The notes under the pieces: generated by a model
Database searches by the model: none
What the model was told of the DNA's origin: nothing
Seen by the model: the letters and a program-made list of their open reading frames with translations, nothing else
Position numbers and translations under genes: made by a program
Shown: positions 12,560 to 23,211 of the stretch, piece by piece
Numbering within the stretch: the stretch's first letter is position 1
Layout: each line of letters begins with the position of its first letter
DNA from: Timema cristinae
Lineage: Eukaryota; Arthropoda; Insecta; Phasmatodea; Timematidae
DNA: 64,000 nucleotides
Assembly (NCBI GenBank): GCA_039000515.1
Contig: JBCFYV010000001.1
Coordinates: 64,617,132 to 64,681,131, forward strand
Reading direction: 5' to 3'

Positions 12560-13990
12560 GCTCCTTGTAATTTTACTCATTTGAGAGTAGCTTTCTTCTT
12601 ATTGCAGTCGGGATAACGACACCCATGCCATTCTACAACTTGTAATAAATATTGTTTTGGGTCTTCATTATTCGTTATAAGGGCATTGCACTCTTGCATA
12701 AGTGACACACCCCTTTCATTGCTGTCATTAACAACCCATAAATGTTTAACTGTCGCCCTTGCTTGTAGTCATCTCTGAGATGCCATGTTTCAGGATCAAT
12801 CTCTTGGAACAATAAGGCGATGAAAGAAATTTATAGAGTTTTTTTCTCACAAAATCTTCAATCTTCATATCACAAGAAATCTTGCCACTCAGCTCGTTAA
12901 GCTTAAGAGGTTCGTTGAACCTGTCCTTTTAATTAGGGACCAAAGTATAGTTTTTTTGAACTTGTAAATACGTGTTATCACAAAAGGCCCAACCTTTATG
13001 CTCCTCACTTAAATACCACACTTTCCCTTCTAGTTTCTTGCTGGCAACTTTATAGATAGCAGCATTTACATTTTCATAAGCATTAGCTGCAGTAAATTGA
13101 GATCATTGAAGGGTGCTGAATTAGTAACAGGAGATGTAAACTATGGTCCAAGATAAAATTTATCTAATTTATTACTATTTAATACTAGAGTTGTCACGAT
13201 TCCTGTTTTTCTCGATTCTTATTCTTAAATTCAACCTCAATTTTCCTATTCTTGAAGATTTGAGATTTCCTATTTCATTATTTTTCCTGGGCTCATATAC
13301 AAATATGTTTATTCAACTTCAAAGCATAGCAAATTAACAACTAAAAACACAAGTCTTTTCACCTAATAGGGTCGTTAATTGAACCAAATTATATAGCAAT
13401 TAACAGCAAATAAATTAGTATAGAAATAATCAATTAGTACAACTCATTCTGGATTTTTATTTTTTGCTTAGTTGTCATGACTTTCATTGAGAGCTAGGAA
13501 TCGGAAGTATCAAAAATCGTAATATTAAGATTGATTGTCTCTTATTTTGATACCAGTAAGAATCGAGGGTGTTGAGGAATTGAGTTTGAGATCCCTAATA
13601 AATACAAACAGTAAAAATATAAATGTTACATAATCCATTTTCTTCCAATTTAGTGAGTTTGAATTGGCCACAAAACATCCATAATTTGAAAGAATACAAT
13701 GCCTTTGTTATCCATCTAGAAATATGAAGAGCCAGGTATAATATATAAATTGTACTCCATGTGGAGTAATAATTGTAAGCTCTAGAAATTCTCTGTAATC
13801 ATCTCTGACTTGAGTGTCTTGATCCTTGTTAACTGCAAATTGAGTCACAATGTCCTTCTAAGCTCCCAAAGCTGCCATAACTGTTGCATTACTGGTTGCA
13901 CTTTAGTAAGCTCATTGATCGATCATATTCCAATTGGTGTCAGTAACTGACCTGCCCCTGAAGAATATGTGAAAGCATTGACAATAATAT
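12560..13990 (-). pseudogene. Decayed copy of a multicopy arthropod gene of unknown function
   Basis: Read on the minus strand in several frames, order-conserved pieces appear. RDDYREFLELTII and a GVQF segment lie at about 13830-13740. A segment with NSNSLNWKKM lies near 13670. ENVNAAIYKVASKKLEGKVW and YLSEEHKGWAFCDN follow at about 13080-12980. An NDSNERGVSLMQECNAL segment and PKQYLLQVVEWHG lie near 12740-12620. I recall these blocks in this order in long proteins present in many copies in arthropod genomes, without an established name or enzymatic role. Frames are broken by stops and indels, and the middle (about 13110-13640) shows no recognisable part. The identification rests on motif memory, not a search. 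It could be a TE-borne gene. Confidence 0.5.
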
Positions 13991-14040
13991 CGTTCTAATT
14001 TTATAAACATATTTAATTTTATTTAAATTATATAATATAT

Positions 14041-14980
14041 TACGTGGCATTTAAAGCACTTCTTCTTCTAATAAGGCACAAACACTGGCAGTGACGTCAG
14101 AGTGCGTGACGTTGGTAGAGTCAATATGACAATTTAAGGTTTTTAATAAATAATAACTTCCTGTTCTGGAAAGTTCCAATAGAGATTTTAAAAGGTAATT
14201 TGAGGCAGCTTCCGGCTCTCGGTCATTCTACTGCCACCGAGATATTATTTTGTTGTTGTATTTTTAATTTTTTACAAATCCTTCTAGAATGATCTTTCGA
14301 AGTGAGTTATATACTCGATGTGGTGAAATAAACACAGCAGTGTCAGAACAGCAGTAGATCACACAGTTTCAGAAGGGCAGTGGCTCATAGAGTGGCTCAC
14401 TAGCTTCGTACGTGTATTCATTATCAGTTGCGTCTCGAAATTATTAACATAATCAGTTTTACGATCAAAACAATAGTAACATTAAAATAAAATCACATCT
14501 AACCTAATATTGTGTATTATTTCAAGAGTTCAACAATTGGCGCTCAATCACAGGGCTATAAATACCAATTATATCATCAAGGTACCGCTTTAATTATAGC
14601 TCGATCACGGGGCAATTATCAGCTAATTAAACGGAAACACATCAATTAGCACTCAATGCGAGGATAATATTTCTATAATTCTTCAATTAGCTCCCATCGC
14701 GGTGCACGAATATTTCAATATCTCTTCAAATTGTTTAAAACGTTTAAAAATGACTATTTCAGGGCCAGATGATGTACATCGCACACTTGCAAGAATGAGT
14801 TTGCATGCAAGGTGGTGGAGGTCCTTTTGTAACTTTTGTTCAAATGTATGCAGGCTCTATTTTTGGGGCCTGTGTTGTTGGCAATAGTGTCAAAGCACAT
14901 TGCTTTTACTTGCTAAATAATCCCCAAATCTTCAAGCAATAAATAGCAAAGCATGACTTGAGCGACCTCTAAATAAAGTC
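14041..14980 (+). mobile_element. LTR-retroelement-like segment: possible LTR end, primer-binding site, leader and start of a gag-like frame
   Basis: A polyadenylation-type AATAAA lies at about 14326 downstream of GTTATATACTC. The segment then runs to TTCAACAATTGGCGCTCAAT (about 14528-14547), which resembles a retroelement boundary followed by a tRNA primer-binding site (TTGGCGC...). The leader holds three further variants of an AGCTC-ATC-CGGGG motif (near 14600, 14655 and 14690). An ATG at 14749 opens MTISGPDDVHRTLARMSL, which stops at about 14887. No second LTR, protease or polymerase was seen, so this is at most a truncated remnant. The call is inference. Confidence 0.35.
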
Positions 14981-15023
14981 GAATTTGCATGAAACTTTTC
15001 ACAAAATATTTTTATCCATAATA

Positions 15024-16435
15024 GAACAACATAGGAGGGTCAGACAACAACATAGGAGGGTCAGACAACAACATAGGAGGGTCAGACAACAACATAGGAG
15101 GGTCAGACAACAACATAGGAGTGTCAGACAACAACATAGGAGGGTCAGACAACAGCATGGGAGGGTCAGACCACAATATGGGAGGGTCAGACAACAACAT
15201 GGGAGGGTCAGACAACAGCATGGGAGGGTCAGACAACAACATAGGAGGGTCAGACAACAACATAGGAGGGTCAGACAACAACATAGGAGGGTCAGGCAAC
15301 AGCATGGGAGGGTCAGACCACAATATGGGAGGGTCAGACCACAACATGGGAGGGTCAGACAACAACACGGGAGGGTCAGACCACAACATGGAGGGTCAGA
15401 CAACAACATAGGAGGGTCAGACAACAACATAGGAGGGTCAGACAACATCATAGGAGGGTCAGACAACAACATAGGAGGGTCAGACAACAACATAGGAGGG
15501 TCAGACAACAACATAGGAGGGTCAGACAACAGCATGGAGGGTCAGACCACAATATGGGAGGGTCAGACAACAACATGGGAGGGTCAGACAACAACACGGG
15601 AGGGTCAGACAACAACATAGGAGGGTCAGACAACAACATAGGAGGGTCAGACAACAACATAGGAGGGTCAGACAACAACATAGGAGGGTCAGACGACAAC
15701 ATAGGAGGTTCAGACGACAACATAGGAGGGTCAGACAACATAGGAGGGTCAGACAACAGCATAGGAGGGTCAGACCACAGCATAGGAGGGTCAGACCACA
15801 ACATAGGAGGGTCAGACAACAACATAGGAGGGTCAGACAACAACATAGGAGGGTCAGACCACAGCATAGGAGGGTCAGACAACAACATAGGAGGGTCAGA
15901 CAACAACATAGGAGGGTCAGACCACAGCATAGGAGGGTCAGACCACAGCATAGGAGGGTCAGACCACAACATGGGAGGGTCAGACAACAACATGGGAGGG
16001 TCAGACCACAACACGGGAGGGTCAGACAACAACACGGGAGGGTCAGGCAACAGCATGGGAGGGTCAGACCACAATATGGGAGGGTCAGACAACAACACGG
16101 GAGGGTCAGACAACAACACGAGAGGGTCAGACAACAACACGGGAGGGTCTTACAACAACACGGGAGGGTCAGACCACAACACGGGAGGGTCAGACAACAA
16201 CACGGGAGGGTCAGACAACAACAGGGGAGGGTCTTACAACAACACGGGAGGGTCAGACAACAACACGGGAGGGTCAGACAACAACACGGGAGGGTCAGAC
16301 AACAACACGGGAGAGTCTTACAACAACACGGGAGGGTCTTACAACAACACGGGAGGGTCAGACAACAACACGGGAGGGCCAGACAACAACATGGGAGGGC
16401 CAGACAACAACATAGGAGGGCCAGACAACAACATT
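15024..16435 (+). repeat. TR2: 21-bp minisatellite, about 67 copies
   Basis: The unit is AACAACATAGGAGGGTCAGA plus C. Variants are CATGGG, CACGGG, CAGCATAGG and CCACAATATGGG. The period is a multiple of 3, so open frames of 178-339 codons exist on both strands (for example repeats of NNIGGSD). They are explained by the period, and no homology is seen. The array lies inside a nardilysin intron. The 5' two thirds is mainly CATAGG-type and the 3' third (after about 15990) mainly CACGGG-type. A CAGCATGGG-CCACAATATGGG pair recurs near 15150, 15300, 15530 and 16040. Two short G-runs per unit leave room for G-quadruplexes on the + strand. Confidence 0.97.
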
Positions 16436-16781
16436 TCAAAAATAAGGACCACCTTAATGTATAGATACGTCTTATATTGTACTGTAGATTATCATTCTAA
16501 ATGGTCAGAGCTCTTACAATACATAATATCCAAGCTAAAGATTATTTTAAGAAAAATTTTCTCAGATAGGTAAACAATTACTTTAAGATATATAGAGCTA
16601 AAAAAAGAGTAATCATTGTTTACAAGATATTATTAATTTTCTAGAAAAAGAACCTTAAAAACATATTAAAACAATGTATCAAGTTGATATTAAAATGTGT
16701 TATTTTACTTTACAGAAGTAGTGAAAGAGCTGTCTTCAATTTAGTGATATTCTTTGTGTTGTCTTTTAATTTGCAGTGCAG

Positions 16782-16984
16782 ATTATATTGATGAGCGTAT
16801 TGAGGAGTTTTTGAAAACATTTTCAAAGTTCGTGAAGACTCTTCCAAGTGAAGATTTGAAGGAAGTTCGAAACTCTATAATTAAATTGAAAGAGTCTACA
16901 GATTTGTACCTCAGAGAGGAGGTGACTCGGAACTGGCATGAAATAATCAATCAGGAATATGTGTTCGACAGGAGAACTAAGGAA
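16782..16984 (+). CDS. NRDC: Nardilysin-like exon (EEVTRNW region)
   Basis: The acceptor is TTGCAGTGCAG/ATTATA and the donor GAA/GTTAGT. It encodes DYIDERIEEFLKTFSKFVKT through IIKLKES, LREEVTRNWHEI and INQEYVFDR to RTKE. The pattern IEEFL...LIKLKE...EEV-RNW-EI--Q-Y-FDR is the nardilysin C-terminal helical region. The upstream AG (TTGCAG/TGCAG) would break the frame, so the second AG of the NAG-N-NAG-like pair is chosen. The split GAT codon joins it to the 10607 exon, and it ends in phase 0. Confidence 0.92.
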
Positions 16985-17072
16985 GTTAGTACAACACTAC
17001 TCTTATTTTATATTTTTAATATTTCATTCACATTTAGCAGAAGTAACGTGACTTTCAATCATTTCTGTGTAG

Positions 17073-17174
17073 ATAAAGCTTCTCCAAGAAATTACTCTGA
17101 AAGAACTACAAATCTGGCTTGAGGATCACTTGTCAAACGGCAACCAAACAAAATTTCGCAAGCTTTCTATCCAG
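17073..17174 (+). CDS. NRDC: Nardilysin-like exon
   Basis: A 102-nt exon in phase 0/0 between TTCTGTGTAG and CAG/GTAAAA. It encodes 34 residues: IKLLQEITLKELQIWLEDHL, then SNGNQTKFRKLSIQ. The family pattern is a short helix followed by a KLSVQVVG strand. The strand is split by the next intron, exactly where the 18395 exon resumes with VVGH. The intron to the previous exon is only 88 nt. Confidence 0.9.
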
Positions 17175-17323
17175 GTAAAACTTTGTTTTTAATCTTAACA
17201 GTCTAATGGTCTTTTAACTATGTTTTATATACATGTAAACAATATATTATTATGGATCTTATTACCTGACAAATTATTTTCAGTAAATATTACTAAATAT
17301 ATTAGACACATACAATTTATTTA

Positions 17324-17527
17324 ACCTTATCAACTTTTTTGAAGTACTCCCCTCCTCGGTTGATACACTGCTTCCAACGCTGCTTACACTTCTTGAAGAA
17401 GTCCTGATAGGCATTATTTGGAATCACCTGTAGGTCTGCTTGCAAATTTTCCTTTATGTTTTCAATAGTCCTTTAGATATGGGTTTTAAAAAAATCAGCT
17501 GGGCCCAAGTCAGGCGAGTAGAAAGAC
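17324..17527 (-). pseudogene. mariner-type transposase C-terminal remnant
   Basis: On the minus strand: YSPDLGPADFF (the conserved YSPDLAPCDFF motif carrying the last D of the catalytic triad, here as PADFF), then a deletion and a stop, then RTIENIKENLQADLQVIPNN and AYQDFFKKCKQRWKQCINRG, ending GEYFKKVDK. This is the classic mariner C-terminus. The stretch usually found between DFF and the IENIKE helix is missing. It is inserted in a nardilysin intron, antisense to the gene. Confidence 0.85.
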
Positions 17528-18187
17528 TTGGGACGCAGTTGTCTCTGTTTTGAAGGACCTCTCATCACTGGATAACTTGGGAAATACCCCTCCTTAAGTT
17601 GCCAATGGAGACCTCGTGGAGGTGTCCTGCAAGGAAATAGATCGCTCGAGGGCTGCCAACATGGAGGCACCCTGTAGCGGTTTAGTGAGAGTAGATCCGA
17701 GCCAGTCAGATCCACTGTCCCACCGGTACGAGATCCAATCAAACCAGCCATAGAGTGTGGACAACACCAAACCCCTCACCCCTGACATAAGCATTGGAGG
17801 GATATTGCAAAGATATCAGAACTTTTTAGATGGAAAATGTTTAGTGTATATTTACATTTTACATATTGTATACATTTTTAATAAAGTTTACTATCATAAA
17901 ACATGTTTCTTAATAGATGTTTAATTTTACCACCACTACTCAAATTTACAACAAATCTGAAATTTTTGTTATCTGAAATCAGGTTCACCTCTATATTTCA
18001 GATAACCGAGGTGCTACTGTAATACATTCTTTGCTATTTATTTGCGGTATTAATTGTGCACTTTCTGAACTGACTGATCATATCAGAGCATGATAATTTC
18101 TCTGAGTGAGAGCAAAAGGACCTACCAATTTGTCATTAAAGATATTTTCACAAATCTTCCATGGTTCTTTTACATACCACTATCGAT
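17528..18187. other. Intronic stretch without recognised feature
   Basis: Minus-strand frames of 66 and 92 codons cross 17473-17794. Apart from the mariner piece they show nothing familiar. A faint likeness to the SINE-B body (CCAAACCCCTCACCCCTGAC, near 17768) is seen. Confidence 0.35.
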
Positions 18188-18262
18188 ATGGGACTGTCGG
18201 ATCTACTTCCCCTTTGAACCCACGAACGTTTGATCCTGAGACGAGCGCTCTACCCCAAGTTT
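18188..18262 (-). mobile_element. tRNA-like SINE head, minus strand
   Basis: The minus strand reads GGGGTAGAGCGCTCGTCTCA then GTTCGTGGGTTCAAAGG, matching the D-arm/A-box and T-arm/B-box of a tRNA. The acceptor stem does not close, so it is a tRNA-derived repeat rather than a tRNA gene. Confidence 0.55.
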
Positions 18263-18394
18263 TCTTCGTGACACCTTTGTAAAAACATAATCTTTAATAT
18301 TTCATTAATTATTTTCATCTTTCCTCTCTCCTCAAAAAACTAGTTGTAAGTTGAATGTTTGTCGTATTGTGTTTTGACACATGTATGTCCCCAG

Positions 18395-18449
18395 GTGGTC
18401 GGACACGTCAGACCGAGTGATGGAGCAGAGGAACATGAGTGCATCCACA
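18395..18449 (+). CDS. NRDC: Short nardilysin-like exon (55 nt)
   Basis: The acceptor is ATGTATGTCCCCAG and the donor CCACA/GTGAGT. It encodes VVGHVRPSDGAEEHECIH plus one base. VVGH completes the KLSIQ-VVGH strand from the previous exon, and the acidic tail corresponds to the variable linker after VVGYG in nardilysins. It enters in phase 0 and leaves in phase 1; the remaining A joins AT of the 19394 exon to make AAT. Confidence 0.85.
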
Positions 18450-18477
18450 GTGAGTACAAACAACCACATGTGGGAAA

Positions 18478-18518
18478 TACTGTTACTGTTACTGTTACTG
18501 TTACTGTTACTGTTACTG
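18478..18518. repeat. (TGTTAC)n microsatellite, about 6.7 units
   Basis: A perfect hexamer run 29 nt downstream of the short nardilysin exon, inside the next intron. Confidence 0.97.
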
Positions 18519-18864
18519 GCCTTATAACAACTTCTCGGTCAAGCTGGTTTATATTAGATTGGTGTATTGTTAAAATTAAAAACAGTTATACAAGTTTCAG
18601 ATTTATAAATAAGGAAGTCACGGGCCATCACAATTACAATTAATTTTTCTATAATTATTTATTACCAGTATTCATAAAATATTTATTATAAACAATTAGA
18701 GTTTTTGTAACTTATCTTTAATTTCATTAAAACCTTAGCTATAGCCATACTTTTAAAAATGTTCATAGTAAATGTAGCCTTATTTTATGATTTGAGTAAT
18801 CAAATCTAATTTTATAAATATCACCTGCTCAGCCCAGAAACAGTGTATGATTTAAATATCATTG

Positions 18865-19045
18865 AGACCCGCTTCAGTGGTTAATACTCTACTCTCGCAG
18901 TAAACTATACTGCCGAAGACAGGAGATCAGGGTTTTAATCTAGGTCAGATGTACTGAGGTTTTTTTTTACAAATTAGTTTTCCACTCCCCCTTCATACAA
19001 ATGTGGGTAAACTTCCTATAAATAGAACCTCCCTAATCCCTAAAA
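18865..19045 (+). mobile_element. SINE-A, diverged copy
   Basis: CCCGCTTCAGTGGTTAATAC and the degenerate B-box AGGGTTTTAATCTAGG are followed by AGTTTTCCACTCCCCCTTCA, ATACAAATGTGGG and a truncated end. It lies in the last nardilysin intron. Confidence 0.7.
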
Positions 19046-19393
19046 TGAAAACATTATTGATTTTGTCTGGTTTGGTTTGATCAAGTTAATGACTTGAAGC
19101 TTGTCACTGTCCCTTGCTGCTAGGCTACTTCCATGCAACTAATAGCTGGAGATTGATTTGTGAACATTTTCATGAAAATTAGTTTGATAATTTGTTTAAT
19201 GTTTTTTTGAACTTGTCACATTATCTTACAAGAAATAACCAAGACAAGGCAATAGAAATATAGGATGTTCATAAAAAAAAGTCTGCTAGTATAAATAATT
19301 CAAAATATATAATAATATGTCAGCTATTGAATATTCTAACCACCCTAATCTAAACTAATGAATAATGAATAATGATGTGTTCTATGTTTGCAG

Positions 19394-19539
19394 ATCTTAC
19401 AACACAAGGCTCTGCCAGCAAATACTCCTTCCAGTTTGTGACAGACACACAGACCAAGTCTGACCAACGTTTCATTACAGATATTGATGTATTCAAGAGC
19501 AATGTAGTTATCTACCCGTTTACCAGAATAGTCAGTTGA
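19394..19539 (+). CDS. NRDC: Nardilysin-like terminal exon with stop codon
   Basis: The acceptor is CTATGTTTGCAG. After completing the split AAT codon it encodes LTTQGSASKYSFQFVTDTQT and KSDQRFITDIDVFKSNVVIY, then PFTRIVS and TGA. The family C-terminus has ITDI--F---L---PY-KIV, so ITDIDVF and YPFTRIVS place this as the true end. The linker between VVGH and ITDI is short, as is usual in invertebrate members. The nearest clear AATAAA is far downstream at about 20315; weaker variants lie at 19579 and 19655. Confidence 0.92.
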
Positions 19540-20368
19540 TGAAAATGTACTTAGTTTAAGCTGTTAGTTTACATTTTGCTTATAAAAAACCCACAAAAAA
19601 ACTAGTTTTTAAGCAAATCAATGGCAACACGTATTATTATTCTAACTCGCTTTCGATAAATAATGTGGGGATCCAAAAGAGTATTGAAAAAAATAGTACG
19701 ACTCAGATAATATTGTTTCGGATCAACTATTAACTGAGTAAATTTTAAATATCTAGAGGAGTTACGATAATACGTGCTGCTGTTGAAATGTGGCTTCTAA
19801 ATATTACATTGATTTTTGTGGTCATGCATACATTTATATTTTGCTTCCAGTGAATTTCTGCATATAACAAAAAATTAGAGTTCATTTAAAATATATTTTT
19901 GATTCGTTTTGTCAAAATTAAGGCAAGTTTGTCTTGTCTAACACTTAACAAATACAGTAAAATGAATTAGTGTCTAATGGCTTGGAAACATTGTACAATA
20001 ATGTAAGGTAATTGATAGTGAAGGAAGCCAACCTGAAAGCCTGGTTAGGTTAGGTTAGGTTATGTTAGGTCTATTTAGAGAAATACACTTCACACATTGT
20101 TGAATGTTTGGAAATGTTCCTTTATAATAGAAGAGAGACATTGAAAACACACAAACAAGGATAAGCTATGGAACTACATGTTTCTAGAATAATTTGAAAT
20201 ATGTAACTTAAAACTTGCATTGTTGCCAAATGGATATAACTAAATTTGGTTTGAAAAGAAAAAATAGCTTGCTGAAAATTAGTAATTCAAACTAACAGGG
20301 ACTATACTTGAAATAATAAATAAATACAAAACTATGTTTGATATAAAAGATATAATATATGAAATAAT
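19540..20368. other. Nardilysin 3' flank / UTR
   Basis: AT-rich sequence between the nardilysin stop and the convergent minus-strand ORF. AATAAA runs near 20315-20324 are candidate polyadenylation signals. Confidence 0.4.
20043..20070 (+). repeat. Short TTAGG-type (insect telomere-like) run
   Basis: About five GGTTA units with one substitution. TTAGG is the usual arthropod telomere unit, but so short a run is not evidence of a telomere. Confidence 0.6.
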
Positions 20369-20810
20369 TTAATTTATAGTTTTTTTTATCTCAGATTTAA
20401 AGCAGGGGGTAGTCTGTATGTGCGAGTTCCCACTGTCTGATTTGAGAGTTGTTGCAAGTGGCTGTCGGGAATGCTCAGAGTACTCTGGTGGTGTAATGCG
20501 GCTGTTAGCACGGGAAGGAACTGGTTTATCTAGATCCTTGTGGTTGTATCGAAATGATGATTGTTTATACATACTCTCAAAGGTCCTGTTGTAGGGCCAA
20601 CATTCAGCCTCACAAAAATTGGGATGTGTTGCAGTCATAATGGCCTTGGATGGGGTATTTCTTCTTGGTGTTCTTAATAGTGAAGGTCTTGCAGGTGTTG
20701 TTTGATACACAGGTGTGAACTTTTTGTTGGGATCAGGCAATTTTAGATTTATTATATGGGCGTTAGAAAGAGAGTCTTGAGAGAGAGCTGAGAATATTTT
20801 GTGTCTTGAG
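20369..20810 (-). CDS. Unrecognised protein, probable last exon of a convergent gene
   Basis: A minus-strand open frame whose + strand span ends at 20369 (stop). The full frame runs 160 codons to 20851. A good acceptor, CTAACCTCTTCCACTCAAG, lies on the minus strand at about 20828-20810, so I read the exon as starting near 20810 rather than at the frame's first Met. Content: ALSQDSLSNAHIINLKLPDP, FTPVYQTTPARPSLLRTPRR, PNFCEAECWPYNRTFESMYK and PVPSRANSRITPPEYSEHSR. It is rich in P, S, R and T, has no hydrophobic segment, and looks like a low-complexity structural or linker protein. It converges with nardilysin (about 830 nt between the stops). A SINE-like head lies immediately upstream on the same strand. 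I do not recognise the family. It could be chance, but 160 codons is long for AT-rich intergenic DNA. Confidence 0.5.
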
Positions 20811-20852
20811 TGGAAGAGGTTAGAAAGTTGTAGCCATTTTGTAAAAACCACC

Positions 20853-20943
20853 TTCAGTAAACCCTACCGAGATTTGAACCTTGATCTCCCTATCATCAGC
20901 AGTCTAGTCTACTGCGAGACCACGCATCCACCAAACCGGGCTG
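20853..20943 (-). mobile_element. SINE-A head fragment, minus strand
   Basis: The minus strand reads CCCGGTTTGGTGGATGCGTG, CTCGCAGTAGACTAGACTGC, AGGGAGATCAAGGTTCAAAT and CTCGGTAGGGTTTACTGAAG: the tRNA-derived head with its B-box. The body and tail are missing. It abuts the intron end before the unrecognised minus-strand exon. Confidence 0.7.
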
Positions 20944-22928
20944 GTGATAATTAATCACTATACATTCTTAGCTGCATTAATCTAAAGACAAGACACTTGA
21001 GAAGGTAAATAATAAACATTTACATTATTTGTTCAACCTGAGCTATGAAATGAGTTATATTGGAATTGAATACTAAACATTTTTCCAACCAGCTGTTTAA
21101 AAAAATACAAACCCAATACATGTATTGTTAAAAGAGATGATGTCACTAGAAAGAAGAAATACCACTATTTTACCATGAAGTATCAATCAAATTTTATACT
21201 AATGTTTTTAATCCTTTTTATATGTTTGTCTACATGTTTTGTCTTTGTTGAATCACAAACAAACAAACAGGTAGGCCTACTAATCCATAACTTGTTGCCA
21301 AGTAACAGATTTAAGACCTGATATCTTTATTTAACAAAATGTAAACTTAGTAAATATGTTATTTGAAATATTTCCTTTCTAAATTAAGCAGTCATGTTTG
21401 ACCATGGAAAATACCCACTTAGCTTTTTAAGATCTTGTCCTTAACTACACGGATATAAGAGATGTGATCTATTTTCTAAGTTCATTGTTAATGTGAGATT
21501 TAAATTGTACTCATTGTGGAGTATTTGACAATTCTAAATTGTAAATAACATGTATTTTGACCTGCTTCATACAATAACATAGGTATCAATTTTTGTTTGT
21601 TTGCACAAAGAATTTAAGCTGGGTATTTGTTTTTAATTGATATTTTTAGCCTTTTGATTTGTCATGCCATACATATGCCTTTGCAATATTGAGTGGGGGG
21701 GGGGGGTGTTTTTTTGCACACAGCAAAATAATTAATATTGTTAATTCTGTTTTCTGTTTTTCCTTGCCTTAACTAGGAGTACTTCAGTAACTGAGAAAAC
21801 TATACTTGATATCTCGGTTATGTATTTATATTCCGTTCACGATAGGTTTTTACCTGGATGACAGTTCGAAAATGATATGTTTGGGTTTTGGGTTGCCAAC
21901 ACTTGTAAAAGATCACAGTTTTGTTAAAAATGTAAAGATCTTTAATTACCTGTTAAATATTACATTTAAAATAACGTAAACTTAAGTTTTCTCAAATTAA
22001 AAGTACTTTTTTTTTGTTTTGGAACGTTACTGATTTTGTGTAATATAGTGCACACATCAATACCTTTTAATAAAGGCATCGTATTTATTTGGAAAAGAGA
22101 AAATTGTTATTTTTTTACATACAATAAATTATTTTATGATTATTTTATCGTATTTTGAAATATTTAACTGAATAAAATATTGTCATCAACTGCGTGTCTG
22201 TATCATTGTAAAAAACTTGTTTACCGTTATGTTCAATCATATGGTTTAAATTCGTCAGTCGCCATTTTGAAGCTATGTTCGTTAGAAGTTTTTGTGAAAG
22301 TGGTGTTGATATTTTTTTAAATGGAATAAAACTATAAATAAACTTTGTGTCCGACCTCAAATAAATATATAAATAATTTTGTCCTAAATTACTGTGGTTA
22401 TTTATCACATTAATATATTACCATTTGTTTTCATTAGTGATCCAAAGTGATAGATGTCAGATGTTGGCGTAGTGATATATTAGGGATTACTTCGACATTT
22501 CGAGCTGTCATCCAGGTAAACTTAGCTCGTGAATGACTTATAATAATTAATGCACAGATGCATCTTGTAAAACATGTGAGTGTAGAAATAGCTCTATATA
22601 TTTCCAATATCTTTTGTTTCCTACCTTAAGTATGTTCTTGGAATGAAAGGAGGGAAGGTGATATGGGGTAAGAGGGTGAAGAGGGTGAGCGCGTGAGGGA
22701 CTGACACTCGCCTCTTCATAACAGTGGTGTGTGTTTGTGAGACGATCCAGAAATAGCATTATAATATATTATATTATATTGTTGTTCATGAGTAGTAATT
22801 TGATTAGTCACAAATAAAACTACCAATATAAAATAACAGAGCATGAGACATGACCAAACTAGATGGTCATGTCAGCATCAGTGTTGCCAACTGCAATCAG
22901 TTGAAAATAACCAAACCACTCTACAAAA
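20944..22928. other. AT-rich non-coding stretch, nothing firm
   Basis: Minus-strand frames of 87 codons (22145-22408) and 70 codons (22547-22759) are present, but they show no family motif and match background AT-rich composition. A G-run sits at about 21696-21706. Confidence 0.4.
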
Positions 22929-23070
22929 TATCTGACTACCAAACCCTTCCTTCACCTCTGACAAGACATCTTGTGAATGTGTGGAATGCCAGGCCTCCGC
23001 CGTGGTTCGGATTCCACGTTAAGCTGTAGGTCCTCCATTTCATCTCACAATCACCCTACCATTACACATT
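22929..23070 (+). mobile_element. SINE-B outer copy, left half
   Basis: Begins inside the family-B body (TATCTGACTACCAAACCCTT) and runs to CCATTACACATT, where a second SINE interrupts it. It resumes at 23478. Confidence 0.85.
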
Positions 23071-23165
23071 ATTATTATTATTATTTAATTGTTTAGTTAT
23101 TATTTAATTATTATTTATTAATCATTAATTATTTAATTATTATTTATTTAATCATTAATTATTTA

Positions 23166-23210
<45 letters not shown>
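23071..23210. repeat. Expanded TTA/ATT-rich tract (tail of the inner SINE)
   Basis: About 140 bp of TTATTA/ATTTAATTA sequence, including a pure (ATT)n run at about 23169-23210. It is the 3' tail, read in reverse, of the minus-strand SINE that follows, much longer than the tails of other copies. Confidence 0.85.

Positions 23211-23211
<1 letters not shown>

Noticed and set aside
15554..16573. 339-codon NNxGGSD repeat protein and the minus-strand CCCLTLP frames
   Set aside because: A product of the 21-bp period. Frames are open on both strands at once, and the array sits inside an intron between phase-matched nardilysin exons.
17473..17794. Minus-strand ORFs of 92 and 66 codons as a gene
   Set aside because: The recognisable part is a mariner stub joined to non-homologous sequence.
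22145..22408. 87-codon minus-strand ORF
   Set aside because: Lys/Asn/Ile/Tyr-rich composition expected of AT-rich DNA; no motif.
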